From Craterostigma plantagineum (taxonomy: Eukaryota > Streptophyta > Magnoliopsida > Lamiales > Linderniaceae), in the NCBI GenBank assembly GCA_027422505.1, contig JAPQWV010000001.1, positions 6,386,001-6,450,000 on the forward strand: 64,000 nucleotides of DNA, read 5' to 3'. Positions 12,883 to 27,100 of the stretch are shown piece after piece. The position numbers were made by a program, and so were the translations under genes. The first letter of the stretch is position 1. Each line of letters opens with the position of its first letter. The notes below the pieces were generated by a model. That model saw only the letters and a list, made by a program, of their open reading frames with translations, was not told where the DNA came from and ran no database searches.

Positions 12883-13490
12883 TGTTGGCCGGAAAGAAAA
12901 ATATTGTTGTAACGCACCCTCGCCTCGCAAATATCCACGAACGATAGACCCAAAATTTGATTGAACCGGAAAGAAAATATTCGAAGATTGTGTCGCACAC
13001 AATTTCCTTAAAACAGATTCGCTCCCTCACGTATGTGCTAAAGATTTTAACGAGCGTCTGTTTCCCAGGATACTTCGAAAACACGGGGTTCGTTTAGCAC
13101 AAAAACGACACCGACGGCGAACGGAACAAGACGATAGCAGAACCAATTTTGAGAGATATTTCTAAGTTTCTTTCTCTATTTTTCTTATTATTTTTCTTGT
13201 TATTTTTCTTAGGTTTAATTATCTATTTATAGAACCAAAAAATCATTGTATAAATATTATTTTATTTTTAATTAGATGACATAATGTTTGAGTGGTTTTA
13301 ACCAACTCCAATATTTAATCATAGCCATTAACTTAGAAGAGTGGTTTGCCCCTACATGGGCCTTCTAGAAGTTGGGCCTTCTAGAAGTCGGACCTTCTAG
13401 AAGTCGGGCCGTTATTGGGCCAGTTCGAAGCCCAATTTCTCATTCACATAAATAATTTATAAAATCAACTATATTATAACTTTTCTAACA
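12883..13490 (-). repeat. 5' LTR of Copia element 1
   Basis: 608 bp, ending TTCTAACA at 13490 on the plus strand. Only about 30 bp separates it from the gag ATG, and no canonical TGGTATCAGAGC primer site is present there. Confidence 0.88.
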
Positions 13491-13764
13491 GTTATGTTGC
13501 CAAAATGATGATGCAGTTTCCTGGAAACCTCATAAATATGGACATAAGTTGATGTTTCTTGCATATTGTCACCATCACATCCCCTCATTAACCGAATTTA
13601 TGTCTCTAACCGGTGTTTTCACGTGTAACTGATGATTAGCACGCTTTTAGCGAACTTTTGAGTCGCTTGGGTGACGCAACTGCTGGGATCCATTCGATCA
13701 TAGACGAGCATTTCGGAATCGGTGTTGTGGACTACATGGCTGCTGGTGCCATACCAATAGGTAT

Positions 13765-13829
<65 letters not shown>

Positions 13830-13849
13830 ATATATATATATATATATAA
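13765..13849. repeat. (CT)n-(TATC)n-(TA)n microsatellite
   Basis: A long CT run just inside the 5' end of the last ALG11 intron is followed by CTAT and TA repeats. It is likely highly polymorphic. Confidence 0.95.
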
Positions 13850-13898
13850 TATTTATTATTGCAGAAAAATTGTAAAGTTCTGGCTAACAAGATACTCT

Positions 13899-14439
13899 GG
13901 GTCTTTTTAAAAATAGCCTTTGACTCGGTCAGCTTTAAAAAAATAGTCCCGTCGAATTTACTTTTTAAAAAATAGCCTTCAATTTAAGGGTATTTTCGTC
14001 TTTTTACAAAATCTGTTTTTTATATATTGCACAGAGACCCCATGGATCTCATGCTTTATAGTAGGGGTCCCATGGAGCACAGGACCTCTACTGTAAAGCA
14101 TGAGACCCATGCTTTATAGCGGGGGTCTCATGCTTTATAGTAGGGGTCCCATGGAGCACGAGACTTCTACCATGGGTCTCATGCCCTCTACTGTAAAGCA
14201 TGAGACCCATGCTATATATAAAAAAAAATTGTTGGGGATTTGAACCCACAACCTACTACTTGAACGTCCGACTACACAACCACTGGACTACACCCCACCC
14301 GCTCACCCAAACATGATTCCCATTTCACATATTGGTTTTTAATGTGCGACCCGATTAGTAAGGGCATTAAAGTCATTTAGCATTTGTAGGCTATTTTTTA
14401 AAAGCTGATCAGGTAAAACGCTATTTACTTAAAATCCCC
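13899..14439. mobile_element. MULE-type MITE in the last ALG11 intron
   Basis: The left end GGGTCTTTTTAAAAATAGC and the inverted right end GGGGATTTTAAGTAAATAGC continue as imperfect inverted repeats for about 45 bp, including 'gtcagctttaaaaaaatag' and its partner. Nine-base flanks are AGATACTCT and AGGTACTCT, 8 of 9 identical, which is the Mutator-type duplication length. The centre (about 14035-14215) is a set of alternating inverted repeats built of 'ccatggatctcatgc' and 'ctttatagtaggggtc', able to fold into hairpins. Confidence 0.75.
14228..14300 (-). other. tRNA-like / SINE-like pol III box pair
   Basis: On the minus strand an A-box-like TAGTCCAGTGG (14280-14290) precedes a B-box-like GGTTCAAATCC (14236-14246) at tRNA spacing, and a T run follows. 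It lies inside the MULE-MITE. It is not a foldable complete tRNA as far as I can see. Confidence 0.45.
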
Positions 14440-15105
14440 AGGTACTCTTCATTTACTAAGATATATAGAGACAAAAAAATGTAAAAGTTCGTATTGATAA
14501 TAATATATCTGCCAATCTTAAATGAAGTTTGAGTAGATTTACTAACTTTCCACTGTTTTGTTATTTTTCTTCGAGAGCTCATAATTCAGCGGGACCTAAG
14601 ATGGACATTGCACTTGCCGAAGATGCGAAACGGATGGGATTTCTTGCGGAGACAGTGCAAGAATTTGCTGATGCGATAGTGAGGATCGTCGAAATGCCAG
14701 AGCCCGAAAGGCTCGAGATGGCTGCTGTTGCCAGAAAACGAACTTCCAAGTTCTCTGAAGAGCGATTTTACGAAGATTTTAAAGCTGTTGTTAGACCTAT
14801 CTTGTCCATGTAATATGATACTGAGGAGCCTAAAATATGCCCCCATGACTTTTGACAACAAACTATTTCAGGGTGAAATATGGAACCTTCAATGAAACTG
14901 CTGTTGCGAGATTAAACAAGAACCTAATACGCTGCAATGAAGTACAAAAAACAACCCTTACAGAGGAATATCGTTCAAAATTCTGGGCTTTCAAATTTAC
15001 AGATTTTGCAGAAGTTGCTTGTCTTAACCTGCACGAGAACATCATCCATAGAAGTTTATCACAAAGAGGTAATAAATTTAAATCTCATGAAAGCTCGTCG
15101 AGAGG

Positions 15106-16949
<1,844 letters not shown>

Positions 16950-17972
16950 CACCGAGTTTCTTCTCTTCCTCTTCCTTTTTCTTCAAGTTTATAAGAGCCT
17001 GAACTCAAATTGGACGATTGGATATAAACTCCGACGAGCTTTCTAGGAAATTAACTGCTTTCGATCGCTATGTGATAGATAGAACAACCAAGAAATATGA
17101 ACGCGCAAACCAAATTTGGCACTGCGTTTTAGAGAGAGAGAGACGCAGTTTTTGCTTCTATTTTGTCTTCAATTTCCTGGCTGAGTCGCCGTAACATAAT
17201 CGGTCACATTTACTTTTCCTCAAGGTCTGAAACCGGATTTTCGAAAGGGTTTTCTAACCCGATCGGAAATTTTAGTGATTTAAGGTGTAGTGATCTAGTC
17301 GCTATAAAATCCGAATCAAGTCGGAGTAAAACCGGTATCTTAAATATAATAAATATATATTTTATATGTGAATCAATCAAATAATATGGAAATATACATG
17401 TTTTTATGAACTTTTTTCAAACTATAATTATATAAATTAAGGGAAAAAATTAAATAAAAGTAAATTGCGTTGGTTGTTATAAATTAATTGTATGCTAAGT
17501 ATTAAATCTATGCGTTGGAGTCAAATTTAAATAAAAATAAAATAATTGAACTAACAAGTTAATTATAAAATATAAAAATTAAGGTGTTGGGTGGCTTCAA
17601 ACCCAATAAATACCAAAAACTTAACCACTAAACGAAACGTTTGATTTTTGTATTTTGTATAATTTATTTGAAACCAAAATTTTTATTTATTTTAAATTTA
17701 AAAAAAAAAAAAAAGACCGGTCCGGTGTTCATGCTTTTCGTATTCTCCTTCGCAATTATATACTTTTCAATATTACGAAGTTTCCTTCTGTGCATAATAT
17801 TAGAATATCTTATTATTTACATTATTTTATCATACCATTCAATCATGACGGCTGTTGATCATTGACCCGTCGACAAGGCTGCACCTCGTCATGATTGGCA
17901 TACGTAATAATAAGTATAAAGAGATAGGGAAAGTGTCTCCTCCCACAGAAGTTAGCAAAGGCAAAAGCAACG
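16950..17972. other. Intergenic region between the divergent ARFB1 and PR-10-like genes
   Basis: This is a shared upstream region of the divergent pair. It has a GA run near 17133 and otherwise AT-rich sequence. On the minus strand about 17583-17640 there is a weak tRNA-like pair (TTTAGTGGTTAAG, then GGGTTTGAAGCC), possibly a SINE remnant. No further gene is seen. Confidence 0.5.
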
Positions 17973-20183
17973 ATGTTTGGAACGTTTTCCGAAGAGAGGG
18001 AGGTCCACGCGCCGGCGAGCGAAGCCTGGAAACTGTACGGAACGATGGAGCTGTCGAAGCTGATCAAAGAAACGCTTTCGAGCATTGTAACCAAAGCCGA
18101 AGTCGTCGAAGGCGACGGCGGCGTCGGAACAGTTCTCGAGATCTATATGCGCACAGGTGAGAGCCTATTCGTCTTCTTCGAGTTTCGATTTAGAGGAATG
18201 ATTGTCTTTTTTAGTTCGTTTTGTTTTTTGTTTCCAATATATTTTGTTTCCGACAAGTTATTTCATCACTGATTTCTTTCGTTATCTTGTAGATTTTCTC
18301 GTTTACGGGTGGTTTACATATGTTAGCTGCAACAAGTTTTAGCCTTTATTTCTTTCGTCATAGCATCTCCAATAGTACTGCACGCGAACGCAAGCGAAAA
18401 ATGGAGTCGGCTAATGCTAATGCAAAATGCGTTTTTTGCTTTCTCTCCCCGAACGCAAATTTGTATTCGAATGCAAAAATGCGTTTGATGTTTTAAAATT
18501 ACACGCCCTTTACTTTTATTAGAAAAATATAAAACAAATAAAAATATTATAGACTTTGAAAATTGTATACTAATCATTATTATTATAAATTGACATAATA
18601 AATAATTATTTTAATCTTCACACTTATTGTAGAATAATTTTTTATATCTTATTATTTTTTTTATGTTTTTTATATGTAAAATATAATTATATATTGTTTT
18701 GACCACAAATATATAACTAAATATTTTTTGACCAATAGTGATTTGCTTAAATATTTTCTTAATCGAAATTAAAAGAATATTGTGGTTAATTTGTAGAGTA
18801 ATTAAATATATGTGTGATATTGAAAAGTTATAAAAGTTGGTATAAAATAGAATATTATAGGAATATTCTTTTGTGTTTGCAGTTGACTGATGGAGAACAA
18901 TTACTGCAAAATATTGTTGTTCCTGCAAAGTGCGTTTGTATTTGCGGTTGACTGTTGGAGATGGTCTTATTTCATATATCTTTTCTTTCATGAATGGTCT
19001 ATATATCTTCCAAAAAGTCCCAACACTTTTGGTCTAATTTCGTTTAATATTTAGTAGATTTTTCTTTTATGGGTGTGAATAGATATATTTTATTTACAAC
19101 GAGCCCAATAAGTGACTTCTCGAAGTTTGATACTAATAATGGTGAGGATTCGTACACCTAACATATTGATTTGAGTTCCGATACCATCCAAAAGTTTGGG
19201 GTTGTTGGTAAAGCAGGCGTAACATGTATTATGTAATGCGTTAACATGCCACATCAGAGTCTGAGATGGATCAATGACACTTAGAAAGTGTCAATTAATA
19301 CGACATAACATCGAATGTCGATGTGGGTGTTGACATGATACGAATCAAGTGCCAAATTAAGAGATGCCCACATAAGGTGCTCATATAAGGTTGAACATCA
19401 TAAAATTCCTCTATATGCATACATATATTAATTCTATATAGTCTAAAATGCATAAAACCACTTGGTTTAGCCAAAATACACCAAAACCCTTCAGTTTTAA
19501 AATTGCACAGAATTCGTCGTGGTTTATTTAATCATTATCATGCTATCATTTCATTTGCACCTCTTAATCGGCGGTATAGTATTAGGTTTTAGACGACGCC
19601 AGGATATGGTGCTATGTTTAGCACGTCACAACTCACAAAGGAGTTTTATGCAATAAAAAAGAATAGAGGGCAGTAACGCGCATTTTAGTACGTCCACTTG
19701 AGGTATAAAATGATTTACCCGTTTCCAACAAATATGACTAACATTTGATCCGAACACATGAGGAAATCAAGAGAGATGATTCTTAAAACATGAATCCATT
19801 TTTTTTTCTTTTTTCCTTTTTTTTTCAGATAACAATCTTCGGATATAACTCCGAAGTTCGCATTAACAAACACGAATCATATTAATATAGGTCCCGAGGA
19901 GGGGGCGCCGATAATGGGGTACAAAGAGAAATTCACGGTGGTCGACCACGAAAAGCGTTGCAAGGAAACCGAGATCATCGAAGGCGGTTTCTTGGACCTC
20001 GGTTTCACTCTTTACCGTCTTCGTCTTGAGGTAATAGAAAAGGAAGAGCAACGATGCATTACCAAGTTTACCGTTGAGTACGAGGTGAAAGAAGAGCATG
20101 CTCATAATGCTAAGCTTGTCTCATTGGATCCGTACGTTGCAGTTCTTCATGCTGCAAAGGATCGATTGGAGAAAAAATCTTAA
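17973..20183 (+). CDS. PR-10 / norcoclaurine synthase-like protein (two exons, 158 aa)
   Basis: This is a member of the Bet v 1 superfamily, small ligand-binding cytosolic proteins. Exon 1 is 17973-18156 and exon 2 is 19891-20183, with GT-AG borders and phase 1, giving 477 bp with no break. Exon 1 has FSEEREVHAPASEAWKLYG, the Bet v 1 N-terminal strand, and GDGGVGTV, the glycine-rich loop. Exon 2 begins at GPEEGAPIMGYKEKF, then KETEIIEGG, and ends in the C-terminal helix DPYVAVLHAAKDRLE. The best match in memory is the plant 'S-norcoclaurine synthase 2-like' group; membership does not show alkaloid synthesis. The intron of 1.73 kb contains a MITE-like insertion. The exon 2 start was chosen because an upstream AG at about 19829 leads into stops. 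Confidence 0.88.
18361..18966. mobile_element. Candidate MITE in the PR-10-like intron
   Basis: The left end GCATCTCCAATAG and the inverted right end GACCATCTCCAACAG are typical of many plant MITEs with CATCTCCAA termini (PIF/Harbinger-like). About 600 AT-rich bases lie between, without coding capacity. I could not settle the target duplication. Confidence 0.55.
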
Positions 20184-20355
20184 CCATTGGGAGATGAAAT
20201 ATTGATTGCTTCTGTGTGTCCTAAACACTATGGTCCAATTATCAGTGTAATGAAATAAATGTGTTGTGTCAGTTGTTGTATGGTTGCTTCTATGCACGAC
20301 TGGTGTAATAAAATCGATGTTGTAAGTTAAAAGTACTTGCGGTCATGGTTACTAG

Positions 20356-20458
20356 CTAGTTTCCATATTTTTTTTTTGGTAAAATGGAGATTTTATTACC
20401 AAAGACCGAGGCCCAATTACAATAACCCACAGCCCAACTAAGACTAGTTTCCATATTT
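20356..20458 (-). mobile_element. Short 5'-truncated LINE/SINE-type retroposon
   Basis: A 73-bp insert (20371-20443) is bounded by the 15-bp direct repeat CTAGTTTCCATATTT (20356-20370 and 20444-20458). Read on the minus strand the insert ends in AATAAAATCTCCATTTTACC and an A run. The target-site duplication plus A-tail indicates target-primed reverse transcription. Confidence 0.8.
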
Positions 20459-21195
20459 ATTGCTGTTGTTTATGAATGAATATTGGGAATTCGGGTCTCT
20501 TTTTCTCTGAATATCTTCCAATCTTAATATTCTGAACAAAACATATAAGATATAGGGATGTCAACGGGGTGGGTTCGGGCGGACCTACCTTAATAAGATA
20601 CGAGAAAAAAAAATCGTATCAATTAGGTGAAGGAAAATTTTTTTTCTTATAACCGAGTAATCCTAGAGTTTGGACCATATAAACCTCGAGGGTTGACGAG
20701 ATAATCTGCGAACTACGCCTGATGATAAATAATTAGGCTCCGAGCACGTCTTGTGAACTCGTTTAGTCGACGGACCGCTTTGAACTTCATTTTGAAACTC
20801 GATATGATTTTTTTTGTATTATTCGTAAAATATTTAATATATACTGGATACCATATAATATTATAAATTGAAGAAAATTAATAATAAAAAAAAAGCTCAC
20901 ACGAGGAGCTCATGAGCTTTCGAACGGTCACACGGCAGACCTCTAGCACTCGAGCTAAGAACTCGTGAGCCGACTAAACTCATCTTTCAAAATTCTAATT
21001 TATTGTGGCCAATATAATAATTTCGTGTTTCCGAATAATCAAAACCCTAATTAGCACACATAGAATCTCATAACAAACAAAAGGCTTGCAGATCATCATG
21101 CCTAATTCCAACAACAAAATTCAACAACTTAAACCAAATTTTGCAAGAAACCGAAGTAAATTAGAATACCACATGAATCGGTCGATTTCGAAGCA
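20459..21195. other. Intergenic region between PR-10-like and KCS 3' ends
   Basis: No gene is seen. At about 20556 'gggatgtcaacggggtggg' resembles the start of hAT-type MITEs, but no inverted partner was found. The segment 20890-20980 is rich in CTCGTGAGC palindromic words. Confidence 0.4.
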
Positions 21196-24100
21196 TCAAG
21201 GGGTCGTCGAAAACACGCAATCTTCTAGCCTGATGAAGCTCAGTCGCTCGTCGTTGATCCATCCGTACTTCTCCTTGTAAGGATTGTTCAGATCCTTCAA
21301 GGGATATCTGCCTATGCAATCTTCCCAAACATTCCCATCCCCTAAATCCCGCATCACTTCCCAAACGCAGTTATTACACTTAAATCCCGCGCCTAAGCTT
21401 ATCATCAAAATTCTATCGCCTCTTTTGAGCCTTTTCTTAGCTTCCATGTAACCTAAGACGTACCAAAGCCCGCCCGCTGAAGTGTTTCCGAACCTATGGA
21501 GAGTCATTAGGGCGGGCTCGAGGTCATAGTCGGTCAGCTTTAGGCTTTCGCCTACCCCGTCGATCACTGCCCTGGAAAATCATCATCGCATATGGTATTT
21601 TGAATTTTATGTTAGATCAATGCATCTAAGTTGAACTATTGACATATATATGGGAAATAAAATAGTTTATTCGAGGGTAAATCCGTAATTAACTTTTTTG
21701 GAAATGATAGTCGAGATACGCGTCGTGATTTTACAGCTCCGTTGAAGTTTCCGTCGATTTGTTTATTGTGTTTTTATCGACATATCAACCAAAATGATGG
21801 TCGAAACTCGAAACCCCACGAACTTTTTCGACAATTTTTTCCCGCCGAAAAATATTCGACCTCTTTTTTCTTCGATATTATCGATAAAAATCGTCGAAAT
21901 AAAAAATCTACGGCAAACTCCGAAGGGGCTGTAAAGTCGGCGATTGCCTCTTCCGACCATCATTTTCGTCTGAAACTATGTTAGACGAAAAGAATCAGGT
22001 TCAAACCCAAATAAAATATGACCTTAAAAAATCCTAACAACTAATGAAGTGCATTAAACCTCAAATATAAAACTCACCTATATACACATATAGAGAGAGG
22101 AATGCATCATAAATGACTAAATACATAAACAAAAAAGGTATCCAATCACTATAACATGAGAGACTCCTAGACGTAGACGACATCCTATATACACTCAACC
22201 ACTACCGCCAATCTCTTAAATTTCTCACGGACGTCGTACATTACCTTCCTGTTGGCTGGGAAAGGAAAAAGAAATATTCGAAGATTGTGTAGTACACAAT
22301 TTCCTTAAAATAGATTCGCTCCCTCACGTATGTGCTAGAGGACGAGCGTCTATTTCCCAGGATACTTCGAAAATTCGGCGTTCGTTTAGCACAAAAACGA
22401 CACCGACTACGAACGGAACAAGAAATATAGCAGAAACAATTTTATGAAGTAGTGTTTTTTTTTTCTTTTATTTTTCTTCTATTTTTGTTGTGTTTTATCC
22501 TTAGGCCCAATGACCTATTTATAGCCAAAATTTTGTAATAAAAAATAATTTTTTTTTTTAATAATTAGATGAAGTTCACGTTTGATGAGTGGTTAACCAC
22601 TCCATCAAACCTCTCCACCACACAATCATCCACCCAACCTTCTAGAAGTTGGGCCTTCTAGAAGTTGGGCCGTTTATTGGGCCAAAATCGAAGCCCAATA
22701 CCATTTTCAAAGCCCAATTCATAAATATAAATATTTTTCTAAATTTCTCATTCACATATAATTTATAAAATCAATTATAAATTTTCTAACAATCCCCCAC
22801 ATGAATGAGAATTATTTGGTTAACGTTTTTGCTAATCTAATGATACTCTGCATAGAGGACAGTATGTTTACCATTTGAACTTCCTCCTTGTATGCACGCT
22901 TGGTTTACTGCAGTCCAGAACGCGATGTCTTTGAACTGTCCCGCTTTTCGTGTAAACGAACCCACGTACAATACACAGAGACCATTTTTCTCTTGTTCCG
23001 TTCTCATGGTTGTGTCCAGTACGGCCATGGACACGTCCTGATTCTGCGAGGGTTTCTAAAGAACTAAGCCTTTCAGTTCTCCTTTGAGGCAGCCCAACTT
23101 CTCCCTAACATAGGTGACTACTCACGTCGCGAGTATTTTCTATCAATACTCTATGATAGTCATTAAAGCATCATAATGCTAGCCTTTTCCGTCATCACTG
23201 TTTCTTGACAGGAATGAACGGGGTTATCCCCCACAGTGATACCAAGTCCTAAAATTAGGTTGTCCCTTTGAACCTAGATCTTGGGATCTCCAGTCACATA
23301 GGTAGGGTTTTCCTTCTTAGCACTTCTATACTAAGGCTTTAAGCCCATCCCTTTCGTCAATCTTTCAACTGCATCTCTATTTAACCCTTTGGTTATCCGT
23401 CGATTTCACATAATCAATCGAGATAACTCCAGTTGAGAGCAATTGCCTAACGATATTATGTCGACGATGTATGTGTCTCGACTTACCATTATACATAGTA
23501 CTCTGTGCTCGTCCAATAGCCGATTGGCTATCGCAGTGTATGCACATAGGCGGCACAGGTTTTTCCCATTTAGAAATATCCTCCAAGAAATGGCGTAACC
23601 ATTCAGCTTCTTCTCCACATTTATCCAAGGCAAAGAACTCGGATTCCATAGTGGACCTTGCTATAACCGTTTGTTTCGAGGATTTCCAAGACACAGCAGC
23701 TCCAGCGAGTGTAAACACATAGCCGCTTGTGCTCTTAGAGTCCTTCATATCAGATATCCAGTTCGCATCTGTGTAGCCTTCTAACACAGCCGAATATCGA
23801 CCATAGTGTAATCCTATAGCGGTCCAATGATCCGCACTCGGATTGCTCGTGTACGAACTCAATTTGCTTATAGCATAAGCAATATCTGGCCTAGTACAAC
23901 TCATTAAATACATCAAGCTTCCGATAATCCGGGAGTATTCTACTTGAGAAATAGCCTCCCCGCGATTTTCGACAAATGAACGCTTCGATCTAATGGCGTT
24001 CTAGCAACACCAGAATCACCCTTGCAGAATTTGTCGAGAATTTTGTCTACGTAATGAGCTTGACTCAAAACAAGACCGTTACACGTTCGTATGATTTTAA

Positions 24101-27100
24101 TTCCTAAAATCACGTCCGCAAGTCCCATATCTTTCATGTCAAATTTCGAATTTAACATATCCTTGGTAGACTTGACCATTTTGTCGCTACTACCAACAAT
24201 GAGTATGTCGTCTACAGACATAAAATGACATAGTCATCGCATGTTTCCTTTGAGTAAACGCATTTATCGCTATCATTGATTTTAAAGCCGTCGTTGATCA
24301 TCGCATGATCAAACTTTTCGTGCCACTTCTTAGGGGCTTGTTTCAAACCATACAAAGATTTGATCAATCTAGAGACTTTCGTTTCGGTTCCCGGAGCACG
24401 AAAACCCTAGGGTTTCTCCATATATATTTCTTCGTCTAATTCACCGTTTAAGAAAGCTGTTTTGGCATCTATTTGATGTACTTCCAAATTTCTTAAGGAC
24501 GCGATAGCAAGTATCATCCTTATCGAATTTATTCTCGTCACAGGAGAATATGTGCCAAAGTAATCTAAGCCTTCGCGTTGCTTGTATCCTTTGATAACAA
24601 GCTGGCTTTATACTTTTCCACAGACCCGTCTGGTCTCATTTTTCTTTTAAAAATCCATTTTGATCGTAATTGTTTACATCCCTTTGGGAGATCAACTAAC
24701 TCCCAAGTATGATTCTGCAAAATAGAATCAATCTCGCTTTTTATGGCTTCTTTCCATAAAGGCCCGTCCACGGAGCTCACTGCTTCGTCATAAGTCAGCG
24801 GTTCCTTTTCAATCAAATATGTAACAAAGTCGTCACCAAAAGATTTCTCTATTCGGGCACGCTTGCTTTGTCTCGGTTCAATCTCATGAACCGTAATAGG
24901 AATCTCGGTTTCTATATCATCTCATTTAGATGTACCGGTTCCATAATCGGATTTACAAGGAAATACATTTTCAAACAAATATGCATTCCTCGATTCCATG
25001 ACCGTGTTCTTGTGTATATCCGAAATTTTCGAATCATATACAAAAAATCGATATGCCGTACTATTGAGTGCATATCCTATGAAAATACAGTCCACCGCTT
25101 TAGGACCAATTTTTACTGCTTTAGGCGCAGGTATGGCTACCTTCGCCAAACACCCCCACATTCGCAAATGTTGGTACGAGGGCGTCTTTCCTTTCCATAA
25201 CTCATATGGAGTTTTATTCATTTTCTTTCGAGGTATCCTATTTAATAGGTAATTACTCGATAAGATAGCTTCGCCCCACATATTAGGCGGTAGACCTGAA
25301 CTCAGTAACATCTCATTCGTCATTTCTTTTAATGTGCGATTCTTACGTTCGGCCACTCCGTTTGATTGAGGTGAATACGGGGCGGTCAATTCATGGACGA
25401 TACCATGTTCCACACAAAAGCTCCCAATTGACGCTTCGTATTCCCTGCCTCGATCACTTCTCAATCTTTTAATTTTCTTGCCGAGTTGCGTTTCAACTTC
25501 GGTTTTGTAGAGAACGAATTTCTCTAATGCTTCGTCTTTGCTCTTAAGCAAATAAACATAACAATATTTGGTGCAATCGTCAATAAATGTTATAAAATAT
25601 TTATTGCCACCACGTGTTTGAACGTATTTCAAATCACATAAATCGCTATGAATCAATTCAAGCGGTTCGGTACTTCTTGCTACCGAAGGGAAAGACGATC
25701 TCGTCATTTTTGCTTCAACGCAAATTTTGCATTTATATTTCGAATTAATTTCGAATGTTGGAATATGATCCATGTTAATTAATCGACGTATCGATTCAAA
25801 ATTAACGTGACCTAATCTACCGTGCCACAAATTGAAAGATTCAAGCAAGTAAACGGAAGAACGTTTTTCATTCTCATTTACAATAGTCATTACATTCAGC
25901 TTGAACAGACCATCACAGGCATAGCCTTTACCAACAAACACACCCGACTTAGACAATATCACTTTGTCGGATTCAATAACAATACGAAAAACATGCTTGT
26001 TCAACAAGAATCCCGAAATCAGATTTTTTCGTATCTCTGAAACGTATAACACATCTTTCAGCGTCAATATTTTCCCGGAAGTCATTTTGAGCAGCACGCT
26101 TCCTTTTCCCTCGACGGTAGCAGCAGCCGAGTTGCCCATGTAGATCTTTTCTCCTTCAATCGGCTCACAGGTAGAGAAGAGTCTACGGTTCGTGCACACA
26201 TGACGTGTAGCACCGGTATCGATCCACCATTCTTGTGGATTCGATCCAATCATGTTTACCTCCGAGACCACCGCGACAAGACTCATCTCGTCAACCTCCT
26301 TGGTAATGTCTCTCACCATGTTGGCTTCATGGCTCTTTTTCGGAAGGCGACAGTCCGATGACTTGTGGCCCAATTTGCCGCAGTTGAAGCATTTTCCCTT
26401 GAACTTATAGTTCGGCTTAGCGACGCCTCCGGTCGCCCCAAGTTTTGCTTTGGGTTTAACCGCGCCTTAGCCCTTTTTAGAGCTATGCTCCACCACGTTT
26501 ACTTTCGGTTCAGATGAGCTCGACACTCTCTTTTCCGACCTTTTGTTGTCTTCTTCGATTCGAAGTCTAACAATCATATCATCTAAAGACATCTCCTTGC
26601 GCTTATGCTTGAGATAGTTTTTGAAGTCCTTCCAACCCGACGGCAGCTTCTCAATTATAGCAGCGACTTGGAAAGATTCGCTCAGAACCATTCGTTTTGC
26701 ATGGATCTCGTGCAAAATCAATTGGATCTCTTGCACTTGACTGATCACAGTCTTGGAATCGACCATCTTATAATCAAGGAACCGTCCGACAACAAATTTC
26801 TCTGTGCCGGCATCCTCAGTTTTATATTTCCGGTCTAACGATTCCCACAATTCCTTAGCCGTAGCGACCGCACCATACGCGTTGTACAGAGTATCGCTTA
26901 GGGCATTCAGAATATAATTACGACACAGGAAATCAGAGTGTTTCCATGCATCAACAGCGATCATGACCTCAGTGTTCGTCTCGCCGTCATTCACCTTAGG
27001 CTCGACCTCTTTTAGGTATGTTGCTAGGTTCACCGTGGTGAGGTAGAAGAGCATCTTCTGTTGCCATCTTTTGAACGTCGAGGTTGTCCCCGTAAATTTC

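Larger units (their letters stand above)
7787..13490 (-). mobile_element. Copia LTR retrotransposon 1, antisense inside the ALG11 intron
   Basis: The 5.7-kb element has LTRs at 7787-8377 and 12883-13490 with TGTTAG...CCAACA ends when read on the minus strand. A TGTGGGGGAT polypurine tract adjoins the 3' LTR (left side), and a Copia-ordered gag-PR-INT-RT-RNaseH region lies between. Five-base flanks (tatat, gttat) do not match, so the target duplication has decayed or the boundary is off. It belongs to the same family as element 2 at 22250-27817 but is more degenerate. Confidence 0.9.
7160..14813 (+). pseudogene. ALG11: ALG11-like alpha-1,2-mannosyltransferase, 5'-truncated and split by a Copia insertion
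   Basis: ALG11 adds the fourth and fifth mannoses to the dolichol-linked N-glycan precursor on the cytosolic face of the ER; it is a GT4 glycosyltransferase. Five exons of its C-terminal half are visible: about 7160-7265 (SHIEKLWGI, then VYPPCDTSG), 7393-7461 (KIISVAQFRPEK), 7570-7766 ([13 protein letters not shown]), 13651-13760 ([19 protein letters not shown]) and 14578-14813 ([10 protein letters not shown] to the stop). Splice phases of the last four match exactly, so the large intron 7767-13650 holding a Copia element could still be spliced. The first visible exon has a one-base deletion near 7231 and scrambled sequence upstream, and no N-terminal exons exist. The second acidic residue of the EX7E motif is Asp. 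I infer a non-functional fragment. Confidence 0.85.

Noticed and set aside
13765..13849. Coding extension of the ALG11 exon into the CT repeat
   Set aside because: The open frame continues as Leu-Ser repeats, but a GT donor at 13761 in the right phase and the matching acceptor at 14577 show that it is intron.
17641..17865. Two overlapping plus-strand frames upstream of the PR-10-like gene
   Set aside because: Phe/Ile/Tyr-rich translation of AT-rich DNA including a poly-A run; no support.
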